This document shows, one piece after another, positions 46,387 through 56,800 of a DNA stretch of 64,000 nucleotides. Both the position numbers and the translations under genes were made by a program. The notes under the pieces were generated by a model. It was not told where the DNA came from and searched no databases. It saw nothing but the letters and a program-made list of their open reading frames with translations. Position 1 is the first letter of the stretch, and every line of letters starts with the position of its first letter. This DNA is from Taudactylus pleione (taxonomy: Eukaryota > Chordata > Amphibia > Anura > Myobatrachidae): NCBI GenBank assembly GCA_031769625.1, contig JAUIMM010000702.1, positions 927,001 to 991,000 on the forward strand. Direction: 5' to 3'.

Positions 46387-46707
46387 GGGCCTGATTCAGC
46401 TTTGGAAATAGAGTGAGATTTAGCACTTAACTGGTCATCTTGGTGAAACCATGCTGCACTGCAGATGGGGTACATTTAAAATGTGCAGAGAGATTTACAT
46501 TTGGTAGGGAGGTGTCTAAACTGACATCTAAAGTGCAGTGTAATAACAAAGCTGTGCAGTATTTGTGGGCTACATACAAAAGCAGCCAGTTTTTACACTA
46601 CATGCAAAAAAAATTATGCATTTACACCCCTTGCATTGCAACATGGTTTGTCCAGGTACACAGTTAAATGCTAATTCTCACTCTATTCCCAAAGCTGAAT
46701 CAGGCTC
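46387..46707. mobile_element. Harbinger-like MITE with long inverted repeats
   Basis: The ends GGGCCTGATTCAGCTTTGG and CCAAAGCTGAATCAGGCTC begin inverted repeats of about 45 bp. The flanks are TTA and TTG. The first 13 bp of the terminus equal those of the palindrome-cluster family, but the interior differs, so the two probably use the same transposase. Confidence 0.75.
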
Positions 46708-47580
46708 TTGGTTAGTTAGTTCTTAATTCATAACAAACACTGATCTACATATGCATAATGCACAACACATAATATAAGTAAACGTATACAGCATATTAAT
46801 AGCCTAATCTGTGTATGGGAAAGGCTTGAAAAATTCAAAAGGATCTGAATAATTGTAAGCACTGTATATACTTATAGCGTTGCTACATTTTACATTATAC
46901 AAATAAACAAAGCAATTTGAAATGTTGACATCTTATAATTATATAATTGTAAAAAGAGCATTGTGTATATGTATACAAATATGTACAAACACGTTTTTTC
47001 TTTCTGACTATATTCGAAATACATAAGGTCACACAAAGGTTACAGCTGTATAATCTGGGATTTATCAGTTCAAATTTGTTTTTTTTATTTTGTTTAACTT
47101 GGTAAATACTATGGTTCTTATGTACCAATTACAAAGCCCTGTTACCTTCTGCTGCCATTAACAAAGTGATATCTCAAACATGCAGCATTCATTTAGAGGT
47201 ATGCACTAACCAGGATGATTGCACACAGTCAGTTTAATCACATTATTCATCAACAATGAGTATTTACAGTGTATCGGTGTGTAATGTAACTACAAATGGT
47301 ATATATTAAAAACATAGATATTATACTTAATTAAAAAAGACAATTTCATTTTGTATTTTTTGTAAACAAAATTCCAAGCAGATACATTTAGAAATATAAT
47401 GCAAATATGAATTTGAATAATGATATATATAATTTTATATATTTATAGTGTTTTAATCACTATTGCTGCAATGTATGTAATGTCCTTCACTGTACTGTAA
47501 GTTACCTGTTTTTTTTTTGTTCACTTATTAGTTTTATGTACTATGTAATGCTCACACTTGTGGCGCCATATAAATAAAGG

Positions 47581-47613
<33 letters not shown>

Positions 47614-48353
47614 TAAATATATATATATGTATATATAATCTAAATTTTATACACACACTCACGCACACACAATCATTACACACTGTTAACATTTGCACCA
47701 AATGACAGGCTTAGCAATGAGTACAAATAACACCGTTCTGTCAGCAAAGGTGGGGTATTGTCTTTAAATAGCACTTACAATGGTTATTCTCACATTAACT
47801 GTGGGAACCATGGTGCAAATACATTTAGACACTTGAAGAGAATAAGTTCTCAGATAATGCTGCATGATACTGTGTACAGCTTCCCTGAGAGGCAAATTGC
47901 AGACAGAAACGATACATGACAGGCCTAGATAAAGCACTTAATATGATTTATGCCAGAAATATAGCTTGCACCAACTCCAGGAAACCTCTTTTTATCAGAT
48001 AATGCTGCAACCTCAGTTATACACAAAGTGCACACATGTTCTTTTTCTTCAGTTATTCAACTTTGAGGAGATTTGTGGTCTGCATTTTACTAATATACCG
48101 CAGTTACCTGGTGTAACTAGATAATATACTATTGTTTGATTAGAATTGCTACATTATTATTAGTGCCACCTTATTATTATTATATTTTTGCTTTGACATG
48201 TCATGTTTTGTGCAAGAATACAACTGATGAAATAAAGTATTTTATTATATTATACGTCTAATATTATTGTATCATATTTTGAGACATTTAATATGCAATT
48301 GACACCAATGTATAAATATTGAAAATTATAATCTCATAACACAGAAGTGGTGA
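46708..48353. other. Mostly unassigned sequence with a retroposon-like tail
   Basis: GTGGCGCCATATAAATAAAG followed by an (ATA)n run lies at about 47562-47612 and matches the tail of the repeat at 32031-32350. The rest is AT-rich and unique. Confidence 0.45.
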
Positions 48354-48450
<97 letters not shown>

Positions 48451-48480
48451 CCTACCTATCTATCTATCTATCTATCTGTC
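48354..48480. repeat. (TATC)n microsatellite
   Basis: About 30 tetranucleotide units, with TACC and TGTC variants towards the right end. Confidence 0.96.
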
Positions 48481-48520
48481 TATCCCTATAGCTACCCCCC
48501 TATAGAGTATATATATATAT

Positions 48521-48925
48521 TGTGACAAGAATCACATAGACCGGGTAAAATCCATAAGCAGCTTTATTTCTCACCACAGACAGGTATAAAGGATATGGCA
48601 GTTTCACAGGCAAGACGTTACACAAAGTCTTCCAAACAGCAATATATTTCTTCAGTGGACTTGCATGTCCAGGACCCCTAACACTAGTCACCACCGGGCC
48701 TATAACCTGGGCGACTATCTCACCATCAGGATCAGTTTCCCCAGGGTCTCTGCTGCTCTTAAACCAGCCTCACACAGGTGTCTGTAATCAGCTGCCTTTC
48801 CAGACTCTGATTGAGACAACACCTGAACTGGACATTTCACATTCCTAATGCGTTTGCTCTGCCAAACCTGGGAGATCTGGACATTCCACATTCAGTTCAT
48901 ATGGAACTATGCTGACCCTGTCACA
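48521..48925 (-). mobile_element. Solo LTR, about 405 bp
   Basis: Both ends carry the inverted heptamer TGTGACA/TGTCACA. On the minus strand it begins TGTGACAGGG and ends CTTGTCACA. AATAAAGC lies about 42 bp before the end, as expected for an LTR polyadenylation signal. It sits inside a TA-rich stretch, so the ATAT flanks are not informative. No internal retroelement sequence is adjacent. Confidence 0.65.
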
Positions 48926-49156
48926 ATATATAATATCCAAACACGAGGCGGCACTCAGAGGCTTCAAAAAGGGTGAACCCCATATGGGGTATTTAATGTG
49001 GTGGCCGATGTTTCAGGGATGTATCCCCATCCTCAGGACAACAATACAGTGTGGATATTAGATTGGGGGTTTGCTTACCCTGAGGAGGGCACCAGAGCAA
49101 GCTGCATTGATTTTGGTACTGGAGTGCCAAGGATGAATTTGGGATATATATATATA

Positions 49157-49192
<36 letters not shown>

Positions 49193-49200
49193 CAATGAAG
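48926..49200. repeat. GGCACTC/GAAACATCGG repeat with TA microsatellite
   Basis: On the minus strand it contains CCTGAGGATGGGGATA, CCCTGAAACATCGG (49017-49004) and CTGAGTGCCGCC (near 48950), then a TA tract at about 49140-49190 on the plus strand. Related to the loci at 34569 and 50324. Confidence 0.5.
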
Positions 49201-49330
49201 CCTGGCACTCCGGACAAGGTGAGCATCAACAGGGTGCCTTCCTGAATCACAATACAATATCCAAGGTTCCCATAGTAAAGAATGAGGAGGCACTCCCAAT
49301 GACAATATGAAAAAGGTGTTGTATTCAAAT

Positions 49331-49590
49331 TAGGGATGTGCAGGCTCAGATTAGTTCGGATTTTCCCGCCAAATTCGATTTTTTTTTTTCCTGCCAAACA
49401 TTGGGTCTGAGAAAGAGGCAAAACGTCATATTTCATGGACAAACATCATCTTTCATTGACTTTTGTCCAGGAATGACGATGTATGTCCTGAAAGATGACA
49501 TTTTGCCTCTTTCTGAGACCCATTTTTTGGTGGGAAAAATCTGAACATTTGGCGGGAAAATCTGAACTAATCCGAGCCTGCACATCCCTA
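49331..49590. mobile_element. Foldback derivative of the resident hAT family (copy E)
   Basis: It is almost fully palindromic: TAGGGATGTGCAGGCTC at the left and GAGCCTGCACATCCCTA at the right, with arms exceeding 100 bp. The duplication ATTCAAAT (49323-49330) and ATTCAACT (49591-49598) matches at 7 of 8 and fits nTnnnnAn. GTTCGGATTT, GGCGGGAAAATC and GACATTTTGCCTC blocks resemble the right end of copies B and C, so both arms look derived from one transposon end. Confidence 0.78.
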
Positions 49591-49628
49591 ATTCAACTCA
49601 TCAGTGTGACATCAAAACCATCCAACAT

Positions 49629-49760
49629 CAGTGGCGGAACTAGCGGCAATGCAGGGGCCCAAAGCTGTGGCTGCACCAGCAGGAGGAAAGGAATATTTGG
49701 CGATTACAAGGAGGATGTGTTCCTGCAAAATAAGACTTGTTCTGTTGTGTATATGTGTGA
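49629..49760. mobile_element. Possible hAT left end, partner not found
   Basis: CAGTGGCGGAACTAGCGGC is a common hAT-type terminus in vertebrates. No inverted partner or duplication is seen downstream. Confidence 0.35.
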
Positions 49761-50062
49761 ATTGTAATTGAACTTGTAATCCTCACTGTAAAAGTGTAAT
49801 TTAACAAAATATAATTTCTTTACTGCAATAAAATAACTAAAACATTCCTTCAAACTACTGTATACTTACCTCTTTGCCTCTCTGTACCCGAGGAAGAACC
49901 TAGAAACCCCATTCTCACGTATACCCAGTGTTAGGGATGTTACAATAATACCCAAGGGATATATATTGTTGTAGGCAATGGGGAGGAGATGATAGTATAC
50001 ATGAAGGAAGGCGAGTACTCAAAGGAACATGAGGGAAGAGGGCCCTGCTCGTGAGACCTAAC

Positions 50063-50212
50063 AGTCTAAAGGACTGTGTAAAAGCATTTAGCCATTATAT
50101 GTTAATGGAAATCCTCAGTGACATAGCTTTAATTGACAGTTAATCATTGCTGTCACTTCCTATGTATAAATAACAACACTTCTGATTACACAAATGTGTA
50201 AGGTATAGAGAT

Positions 50213-50216
<4 letters not shown>
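50063..50216. repeat. Duplicated segment X, first copy
   Basis: 154 bp starting AGTCTAAAGGACTGTGTAAA recur at 51274-51427 in direct orientation with only a few differences. Confidence 0.93.
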
Positions 50217-50248
<32 letters not shown>

Positions 50249-50323
50249 CAACACGTAATGGATGGCACTCCCATGTAATGAAATAGTCCGGGTGCCCTCA
50301 GCAGTAAGCTATGTAGCCAACAA

Positions 50324-50514
50324 ATATAGTCACCATCGCAGCGGCACTCCAAGAAAAAACACAGTCTGGGCAGGAATGATAGTCAACGTTTCAATGCTTT
50401 ACTGCATCATTTTCAAGACATGACATGTCTTGAAAACGATGCAGTAAAGCATTGAAACGTTGACTATCATTCCTGCCCAGACTGTGTTTTTTCTTGGAGT
50501 GCCGCTGCGATGGT

Positions 50515-50522
<8 letters not shown>
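50324..50522. repeat. Near-perfect 199-bp palindrome
   Basis: Two 99-bp arms are exact reverse complements apart from one mismatch (CATCATTTTC versus GAAAACGATG), with a single spacer base at 50423. Each arm has CATTGAAACGTTGACTATC and GGAGTGCCGCTGCGATGG in opposite orientation. TA microsatellites lie on both outer sides. Such arms can extrude as a cruciform, and the near identity points to a recent origin. Confidence 0.95.
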
Positions 50523-50550
<28 letters not shown>

Positions 50551-50552
<2 letters not shown>

Positions 50553-50587
50553 AGTCAGGTTGTGCAGTCCAGAAATCTTTCCCATAT
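50551..50587. repeat. Duplicated segment Y, first copy
   Basis: ATAGTCAGGTTGTGCAGTCC to CCCATAT, identical to 51237-51273, where it is fused directly to segment X. Confidence 0.93.
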
Positions 50588-51236
50588 GCTCCATTTAATG
50601 TGCTTTATTGCACTTCTGAGAGAAAAGAGACACCCTCATTCTGGACTAGCACCCTTCCTTATTGGTTTAAAAGCATTGAGTATGGTAATGTATATGCACA
50701 CTGTATTAGGCACAATTCTAGATAAGTCCTACAAGTTATATACTGTAGTGAAGCTTTGGTTCATTTTTGGGGTGTGGGTCCCCCTGGATTGCGTTGGTTA
50801 ATCTGTCTCAGGGCACCGCATTATAACACATTATCCTTTATAACACATTTTAACCCTTTACTGTGTGTTTAATATATATGTACTTCACTTTTTTATTTTC
50901 ATTCTTTATATGCAGCTGCAGCTGCTCCTAACTATCTCTTTACACTGCACTTTTCTTACTATGGTGGTGCCCTGGGGCTGCTTGGCTGGGCCAGTTTTTG
51001 GGGGGTCCTGCGCTTTGGATTTGAACCCTAGTATGTTAGGGACCTACCCGAAAGAGGTTACCTGGATATGGTGGGTAGGCCCATAAGCTTGGCCATGATT
51101 ATGCTATAAACCTCTATTGATTGCAAAATTTTATTGCATTTATATATATTATTAATAATTTGGAGTTGTGCACCTGAGATTTGTCTGTTTCTGTGCCTGC
51201 AATTAGTCTCATCAGGTAGCACCTCCCATCATATAT

Positions 51237-51427
51237 ATAGTCAGGTTGTGCAGTCCAGAAATCTTTCCCATATAGTCTAAAGGACTGTGTAAAAGCATTT
51301 AGCCATTATATGTTAATGGAAATCCTCAGTGACATAGCTTTAATTGACAGATAAACATTGCTGTCACTTCCTATGTATAAATAACAACACTTCTGATTAC
51401 ACAAATGTGTATGGTATAGAGATAAAA
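51237..51427. repeat. Fused duplicate Y-X
   Basis: A 37-bp copy of Y is followed immediately by the 154-bp copy of X. In the presumed source region X precedes Y by about 330 bp, so the order is reversed while the orientation is kept. Confidence 0.9.
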
Positions 51428-51538
51428 AAATATTTTGAAACAATATTGAGGGTAATTGAATTTGACCCAATGTGTGCTTAAAAGAACCCACCAGGTATGT
51501 ACAGTATTTGTATTGCTCTTTTTCAATGTAACTGTTGT

Positions 51539-51939
51539 CAGGGATGCCAAGAGGGGGTGGGGGGAGCAGGTACTAATTACCCGGTCCCGAGCTTGCTGGA
51601 GGGGCCTGATGGGGGCCCGGGTCCAACGCTGCCCCCTCCCTCTTACATCAAAGCAGCCCAGCACATGCTGCTGTGTGCTGGGCTGTACTGGGAGACTGCT
51701 CGCGGCTGCTAAGTAGCAGTCACAGCAGTCTCCTATGCCTGTGGAGAGAGCGATCACACTGATTGCGCACCTCACTGGCTATGCACCATTCATAGGGGCT
51801 CGCAGCGGCCCCATTCCCAGCACCACTTCGCAATGCTGCAAAAATGTTTTTTTTTTCCTTCCTAAGGAAGGCCACACCTCCCACGATTAGGTTAAGCCCC
51901 CTTCTTCCCCCAGGCCCGGCGCGGCTGTTGGCGCCCCTG
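51539..51939. mobile_element. hAT-like MITE, CAGGGAYGCCAA family
   Basis: The ends CAGGGATGCCAAGAG and CTGTTGGCGCCCCTG are near-inverted. The duplication is ACTGTTGT (51531-51538) and ACTGTCGC (51940-51947), 6 of 8. GC-rich and non-coding. Confidence 0.7.
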
Positions 51940-52128
51940 ACTGTCGCTGCAATTGTTCTTGATATTCTAAATCTTCATGATTAGATCTATATTGAAGAAA
52001 AACCAGACAGATTCAGACTGATATTCTGGACAGTACGTAAAGGAGGGCTTACATAAAACAGGGACAATCAAAGTAGACACAATTAATTTAGAAATGGAAA
52101 CAGATGCTAGGATTAAGATATTAGGTGC

Positions 52129-52466
52129 CAGGGGCCCCGGATGGGGAGTTAACATGGGCCCCCTCCTCTCTCCCCGGCTGCCGTCAGGGAACTGACAGCA
52201 GCAGTAACCTCCAGCAGTAGTCTGTGCCCGGAGTCTACTGCGCATGTGCAGGTCACCGGGAAAATAGCGCTGCAGCCTTTTTTCCAGTGATTTCCCACTG
52301 CGCATGCGCAAAACGCCAGGAAAGTGGCCGCGGTGGCCATTTTCTAAGTGTTTTGTGTTGCGCTATCCATGGGACTTTGGAGAGGTAGGTAAATATATAA
52401 AAAAAGTATGGGTACAGGGTGTGCAGGGTGTGCGCACACCCTGCACCCACTATAAATACGCCCCTG
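52129..52466. mobile_element. hAT-like MITE, CAGGGGCGTATCTA family
   Basis: The ends are CAGGGGCCCC and AAATACGCCCCTG. The duplication TTAGGTGC (52121-52128) and GTAGGTGC (52467-52474) matches at 7 of 8. It is an inverted relative of 31236-31569, sharing GGGCCCCCTCCTCTCT and the GGTGTGCGCACACC region. Confidence 0.8.
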
Positions 52467-53002
52467 GTAGGTGCTTATAATCTAAACAATAGCTGACAAT
52501 ATGAATCACTGCTGATTTATGCTTTTGTAGTTGCTGTAAATATGTTTTGTATGTTAATAATAAATAGATGACAGATGCACTAATTAATAACCAAGTAAAT
52601 ATACCAAGCAAATATTGGCATACGCATAAAAACTGATGCAGAAGTTCCAGTGCCTACTCTAGCTATTATCCTCAAATCCAACTAATCATGGCCTCTGAAG
52701 CAGTGTATTTACGATTGGGAATGCAGCAGCCTTCCCAGACAATCTCTAGACACTTCCATAAGACCCTTCTCAAGGGTTAGCGATGCCATAAGCACATTGC
52801 ACTAGCATCGCTGACATTGGTTTGCACGTGCGCAGTAACTGATTCCACGACTTTTCGCCCATGTGCAATAGCAAAAACTGACTCAAGTGTGGGAACATCG
52901 GAATAGAGCTCATCTCTGTATCAGGCCCTATGTCAATGTACTCTGGGGAGATATTATATAATTTTATAATATTAAACTTTCTGCATATATTAAAGAGTTT
53001 GT

Positions 53003-54254
53003 GGGAAATTTACTAAAGTGCTGTTTTACAAATTTACAGCTATCATTTGTTTTAATGTACCAGATAAATAATAGCTTAAGTCACATGGGTCACAGCCAAT
53101 GAGCGACCGCTACATTTTAAGTGACCTCTGATTGGCTGGCGGCCCATGTGAATGTCAGATGACTGCCGTCATCTGTTATTTCGCGAGGTATAGGTGTGTG
53201 TGGTAACACATATACCTATAATTGTCCGGCATGGAACTGTATTCATGTTTTTTTTGTGCCAAGTATCGTGGATGCTACGGAGACCGGCGCAAGGATAGAA
53301 GTGAGTATATGATCTTTTTTCAAGGTACTCCCATTGGATTTCTACATGGACAAGTGGACAGATCACCTGGCAGCAGGTAAGTAGGTATGAGTGGGATATG
53401 TAGGTGTATGTAACAAAGTTATACTTGACACAGTGTGTGAGTGTTGTGGTTATTTAACTATTTATTTTACAGTGGGGGTACAGGTGCCGGCAAGTGCCAA
53501 AGGGCAGGCATGCTGGCACCTGTAGTACCACTGCAAAATGCTCTATTTTTACACTACTACTAACCCCGTTCCCACAGCCCAGGGGTGCGGGGAAGAGCCC
53601 CAGGGTTCAGACTAAGCCTGGGGTGCTTGGGAGATGGGGGGACTCACTTTATTGGGGGGGTACCCACCTCCCCTCAGATCCCCACCTTGGGCTGACCAGC
53701 TTGGGGTGATAATACTTTGGCCAGGGAGACCCGATGATAGGGTCCCCTGGCTGTGGCATTACACCCCGGTCGGTTTTTGGTCCGGTGCTGGTTTTAAATA
53801 TAGGGGGACCCCTACACAATTTTTTCCCTCTATTTTTAAAACCCTGGCCAGCAGCCAGGTGCTGGTTCCTAAAATACAGGGGAACCCTAAACGTTCTTTT
53901 CCCCGTATTCTTAGGAACCAGGAATGGGCGAGCAGCCCGGGGCTGGTTATTTCTTTTGGGGGGGGACCCTAAGTCTTTTAATTTTTAACCATTACTTTAC
54001 ACTAACACACACAAGCAGCCTGCACATATTTCACTGATATGTGCAGGCTGCTTGTTCAGGAGGGAAACTCAGGTAGGAAACTCGGGGATTAAACAAAGAC
54101 AGCATCGATCAAATACACGATCCTGTCAAACACGGAGCATGCTAAATGAATACCCAAATGTATTTGTTAAAAAAACGGCCATTTTTGATAGTTTCTATCC
54201 GTGTTTAAAAACGGATCAAATCGGGACCAATATGATTTTTAGTAAATTTACCCC
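53003..54254. mobile_element. Hairpin-rich MITE with GGGAAATTTACTAAA ends
   Basis: The left end GGGAAATTTACTAAAG and right end TTTTTAGTAAATTTACCCC are inverted. The interior has successive hairpins. One is CAAGCAGCCTGCACATAT with its complement at about 54012-54054. Another is GCCAGGGAGACCC/GGGTCCCCTGGC at about 53720-53750. A repeated block combines a GTGCTGGTT start with GGGGGACCC or GGGGAACCC. No gene is supported. The target duplication is unclear. Confidence 0.6.
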
Positions 54255-55381
54255 TGATTGGTTGATATGTGCCATACAGTACCTCCACTTTTGTAAAACT
54301 GTACTTTACTAGATTTAGCTCCTTGGAGTAAAATCTTTTATATACTCTCTGGCAATAAAGTGAATGAAAAATTGTCATGGAGTGGATATAAAACATATCA
54401 GTGCTTCAGTGGGTGATCAAGTGCAAAAAAACTGTGTATAATATAGGGCCAACAAAGGTACGTTCACATATATAGAATAAGATTTTGCTAAAATGTATTA
54501 AGGGTAACATAACCCTATCAGCTTTCTGTTGAAAATATACATAACTCTTGTGCCAGGGGATGAGATTCCTTCCTTTCAATATTGCTTTGCACACTTAATA
54601 CTATTTAAAAAGTGTGTATAAAAATGTTGCCTAAGAAAAACAAAAATACATCAGGCCATAAATAATATACAGTACAGACTATTAACGTGTCAATTAATTA
54701 CATGTCTGCAGAGCAGCACTGGGCACATATTCAATCAGATGTCTGCAGTTACATTCAAAGTACATCAGGACACAATCCATGAAGTGTCTGAACTGCTCGC
54801 GTTAAACAAACAAGACACTGCCTAAATGAACAGCATTCGTGATAATTTGGTAAGAGTGGATCTTAGCCAAGTCTCCTGCAGACTAATTTCCTGTGAATTG
54901 AATCTCTTGCCAGCAAAGAACCTTATACTGATAGCAAATAAAACAAGTTTATATTGTGTTTGTGTCTTGTGTTAGCCATGAAATATATCACATTAAGTGC
55001 CTCATAGAAGGAGCAAATCTAGCTAATGGATGAACATTTTAATCTGAAGCAACCACTGTGATTTAGAGTAGAGGTTACTCCCAGCTCTAAATATGTCTGC
55101 ACATTTTATTCAAGATGCAAATTTATTTTGTACCTTATAAACTCTAAATGAGACCCTAAATGTCATTATTGCAGGTGTGCTATTGATTTGCTTTCTACAA
55201 GAAAAAAGCAAAGAAGTGTAAAACATAAAGGGGTCTATTGATTAAGTAAATTCCCCAGAAAATTATTCAGAAATGAGGGCGTTTCTACATGATTTTGTTA
55301 TCAGGGCAATTACTAAATTCCAAATGCAGGACATACTGTTTCAGAAATATATCCTGCATAGGCAAACTAACATAGGATACT
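54255..55381. other. Unassigned sequence
   Basis: AT-rich unique DNA. A lone GGGGTCTATTGATTAAG block at about 55231 resembles a left end of the GGGGCCTATTCATCA family, but it has no partner. Confidence 0.4.
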
Positions 55382-56800
55382 CAGGGCCGGTCCGAGACTA
55401 ATTTTTTTGGTAAGCAAATATAGATTTTGGTGCCCCTTAGATGAATAAACTATATTACACACAGATAAAGTTAAAATACTATGTGAACTATTTAACAAGG
55501 CTGTTTTTCACAAAATTATGCAGAAACTACAGTGTCTGCATAATTTTATGTATCACTGCTATGTACTAACAGCCTATTGCAGGAGCTTTCACAGAATCTT
55601 CTGCAAACGGCTAACTATCACTGCAGATCGCTGTCCCCATTATCATCAATGGAAACTACGGTCTGACCCCTATGGCCTCACTGGTTTACATTATCCTCAG
55701 ATGGCATAAACAGCTTCATGCCAGTATGGAGGCTTTTTCGCAGGAGAGGGATCTTACTATCCCTCTCCCGCAGCTTATGCCCGCAGCTTATGAAAAAAGA
55801 AGGGCACTGTGAAGAGAGGGGAGGGGCATTGTGAAAAGAGGATAGAGACACTGTGAAGAGAGTAAAGAGGCACTGTGAAAAGAGGAGAGAGGCACTGTGA
55901 AGAGAGTAAAGAGGCACTGTGAAAAGAGGAGAGAGGCACTGTGAAGAGAGGGGAGGGGCACTGTGAAGATAGGGGAGGGGCACTGTGAAAAGAGGAGAGG
56001 CACTGTGAAGAGAGGAAAGAGGCACTGTGAAAAGAGGAGAGAGACACTGTGAAGAGAGGAAAGAGGCACTGTGAAAAGAGGAGAGAGACACTGTGAAGAG
56101 AGTAAAGAGGCACTGTGAAGAGAGGGGAGGGGCACTGTGAAGATAGGAAAGAGGCACTGTGAAAAGAGGAGAGAGGCACTGTGAAGAGAGGAAAGAGGCA
56201 CTGTGAAAAGAGGAGAGAGACACTGTGAAGAGAGGAAAGAGGCACTGTGAAAAGAGGAGAGAGACACTGTGAAGAGAGTAAAGAGGCACTGTGAAGAGAG
56301 GAGAGAGACACTGTGAAGAGAGGAAAGAGGCACTGTGAAAAGAGGAGAGAGGCACTGTGAAGAGAGGAAAGAGGCACTGTGAAAAGAGGAGAGAGACACT
56401 GTGAAGAGAGTAAAGAGGCACTGTGAAAAGAGGAGAGAGGCACTGTGAAGAGAGGGGAGGGGCACTGTGAAGATAGGGGAGGGGCACTGTGTAAAGAGGA
56501 GAGGCACTGTGAAGAGAGGAAAGAGGCACTGTGAAAAGAGGAGAGAGACACTGCGAAGAGAGGAAAGAGGCACTGTGAAAAGAGGAGAGAGACACTGTGA
56601 AGAGAGGAAAGAGGCACTGTGAAAAGAGGAGAGAGACACTGTGAAGAGAGTAAAGAGGCACTGTGAAAAGAGGAGAGAGGCACTGTGAAGAGAGTAAAGA
56701 GGCACTGTGAAAAGAAGAGAGAGGCACTGTGAAGAGAGGAGAGGGGCACTGTGAAGAAATATGAGGCACTATGAAGAGACAGGCACTGGGAAATGTTACC
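55382..56800. mobile_element. Probable hAT element containing a GA minisatellite, right end unknown
   Basis: CAGGGCCGGTCCGAGAC at 55382 is a good hAT terminus of the CAGGGCCGG type seen at 27113. No inverted partner was found by eye downstream, so the extent is a guess that includes the minisatellite. Confidence 0.35.
55800..56765. repeat. 22-bp GA-rich minisatellite with higher-order structure
   Basis: About 44 units of 22 bp, alternating between GAGGCACTGTGAAAAGAGGA and GAGRCACTGTGAAGAGAGKAAA forms, giving a 44-bp dimer. A distinctive GAAGATAGGGGAGGGGCACT segment occurs near 55965 and again near 56470. This indicates a longer period of about 511 bp. Because 22 is not a multiple of 3 and the unit lacks stops on the minus strand, frames of 305-363 codons appear there; they are not genes. 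Confidence 0.95.

Noticed and set aside
55678..56769. Three overlapping minus-strand frames of 305-363 codons rich in SLHSASLL-type repeats
   Set aside because: They are translations of the 22-bp minisatellite in different frames. The repeat has no stop codon on that strand and 22 is not a multiple of 3.
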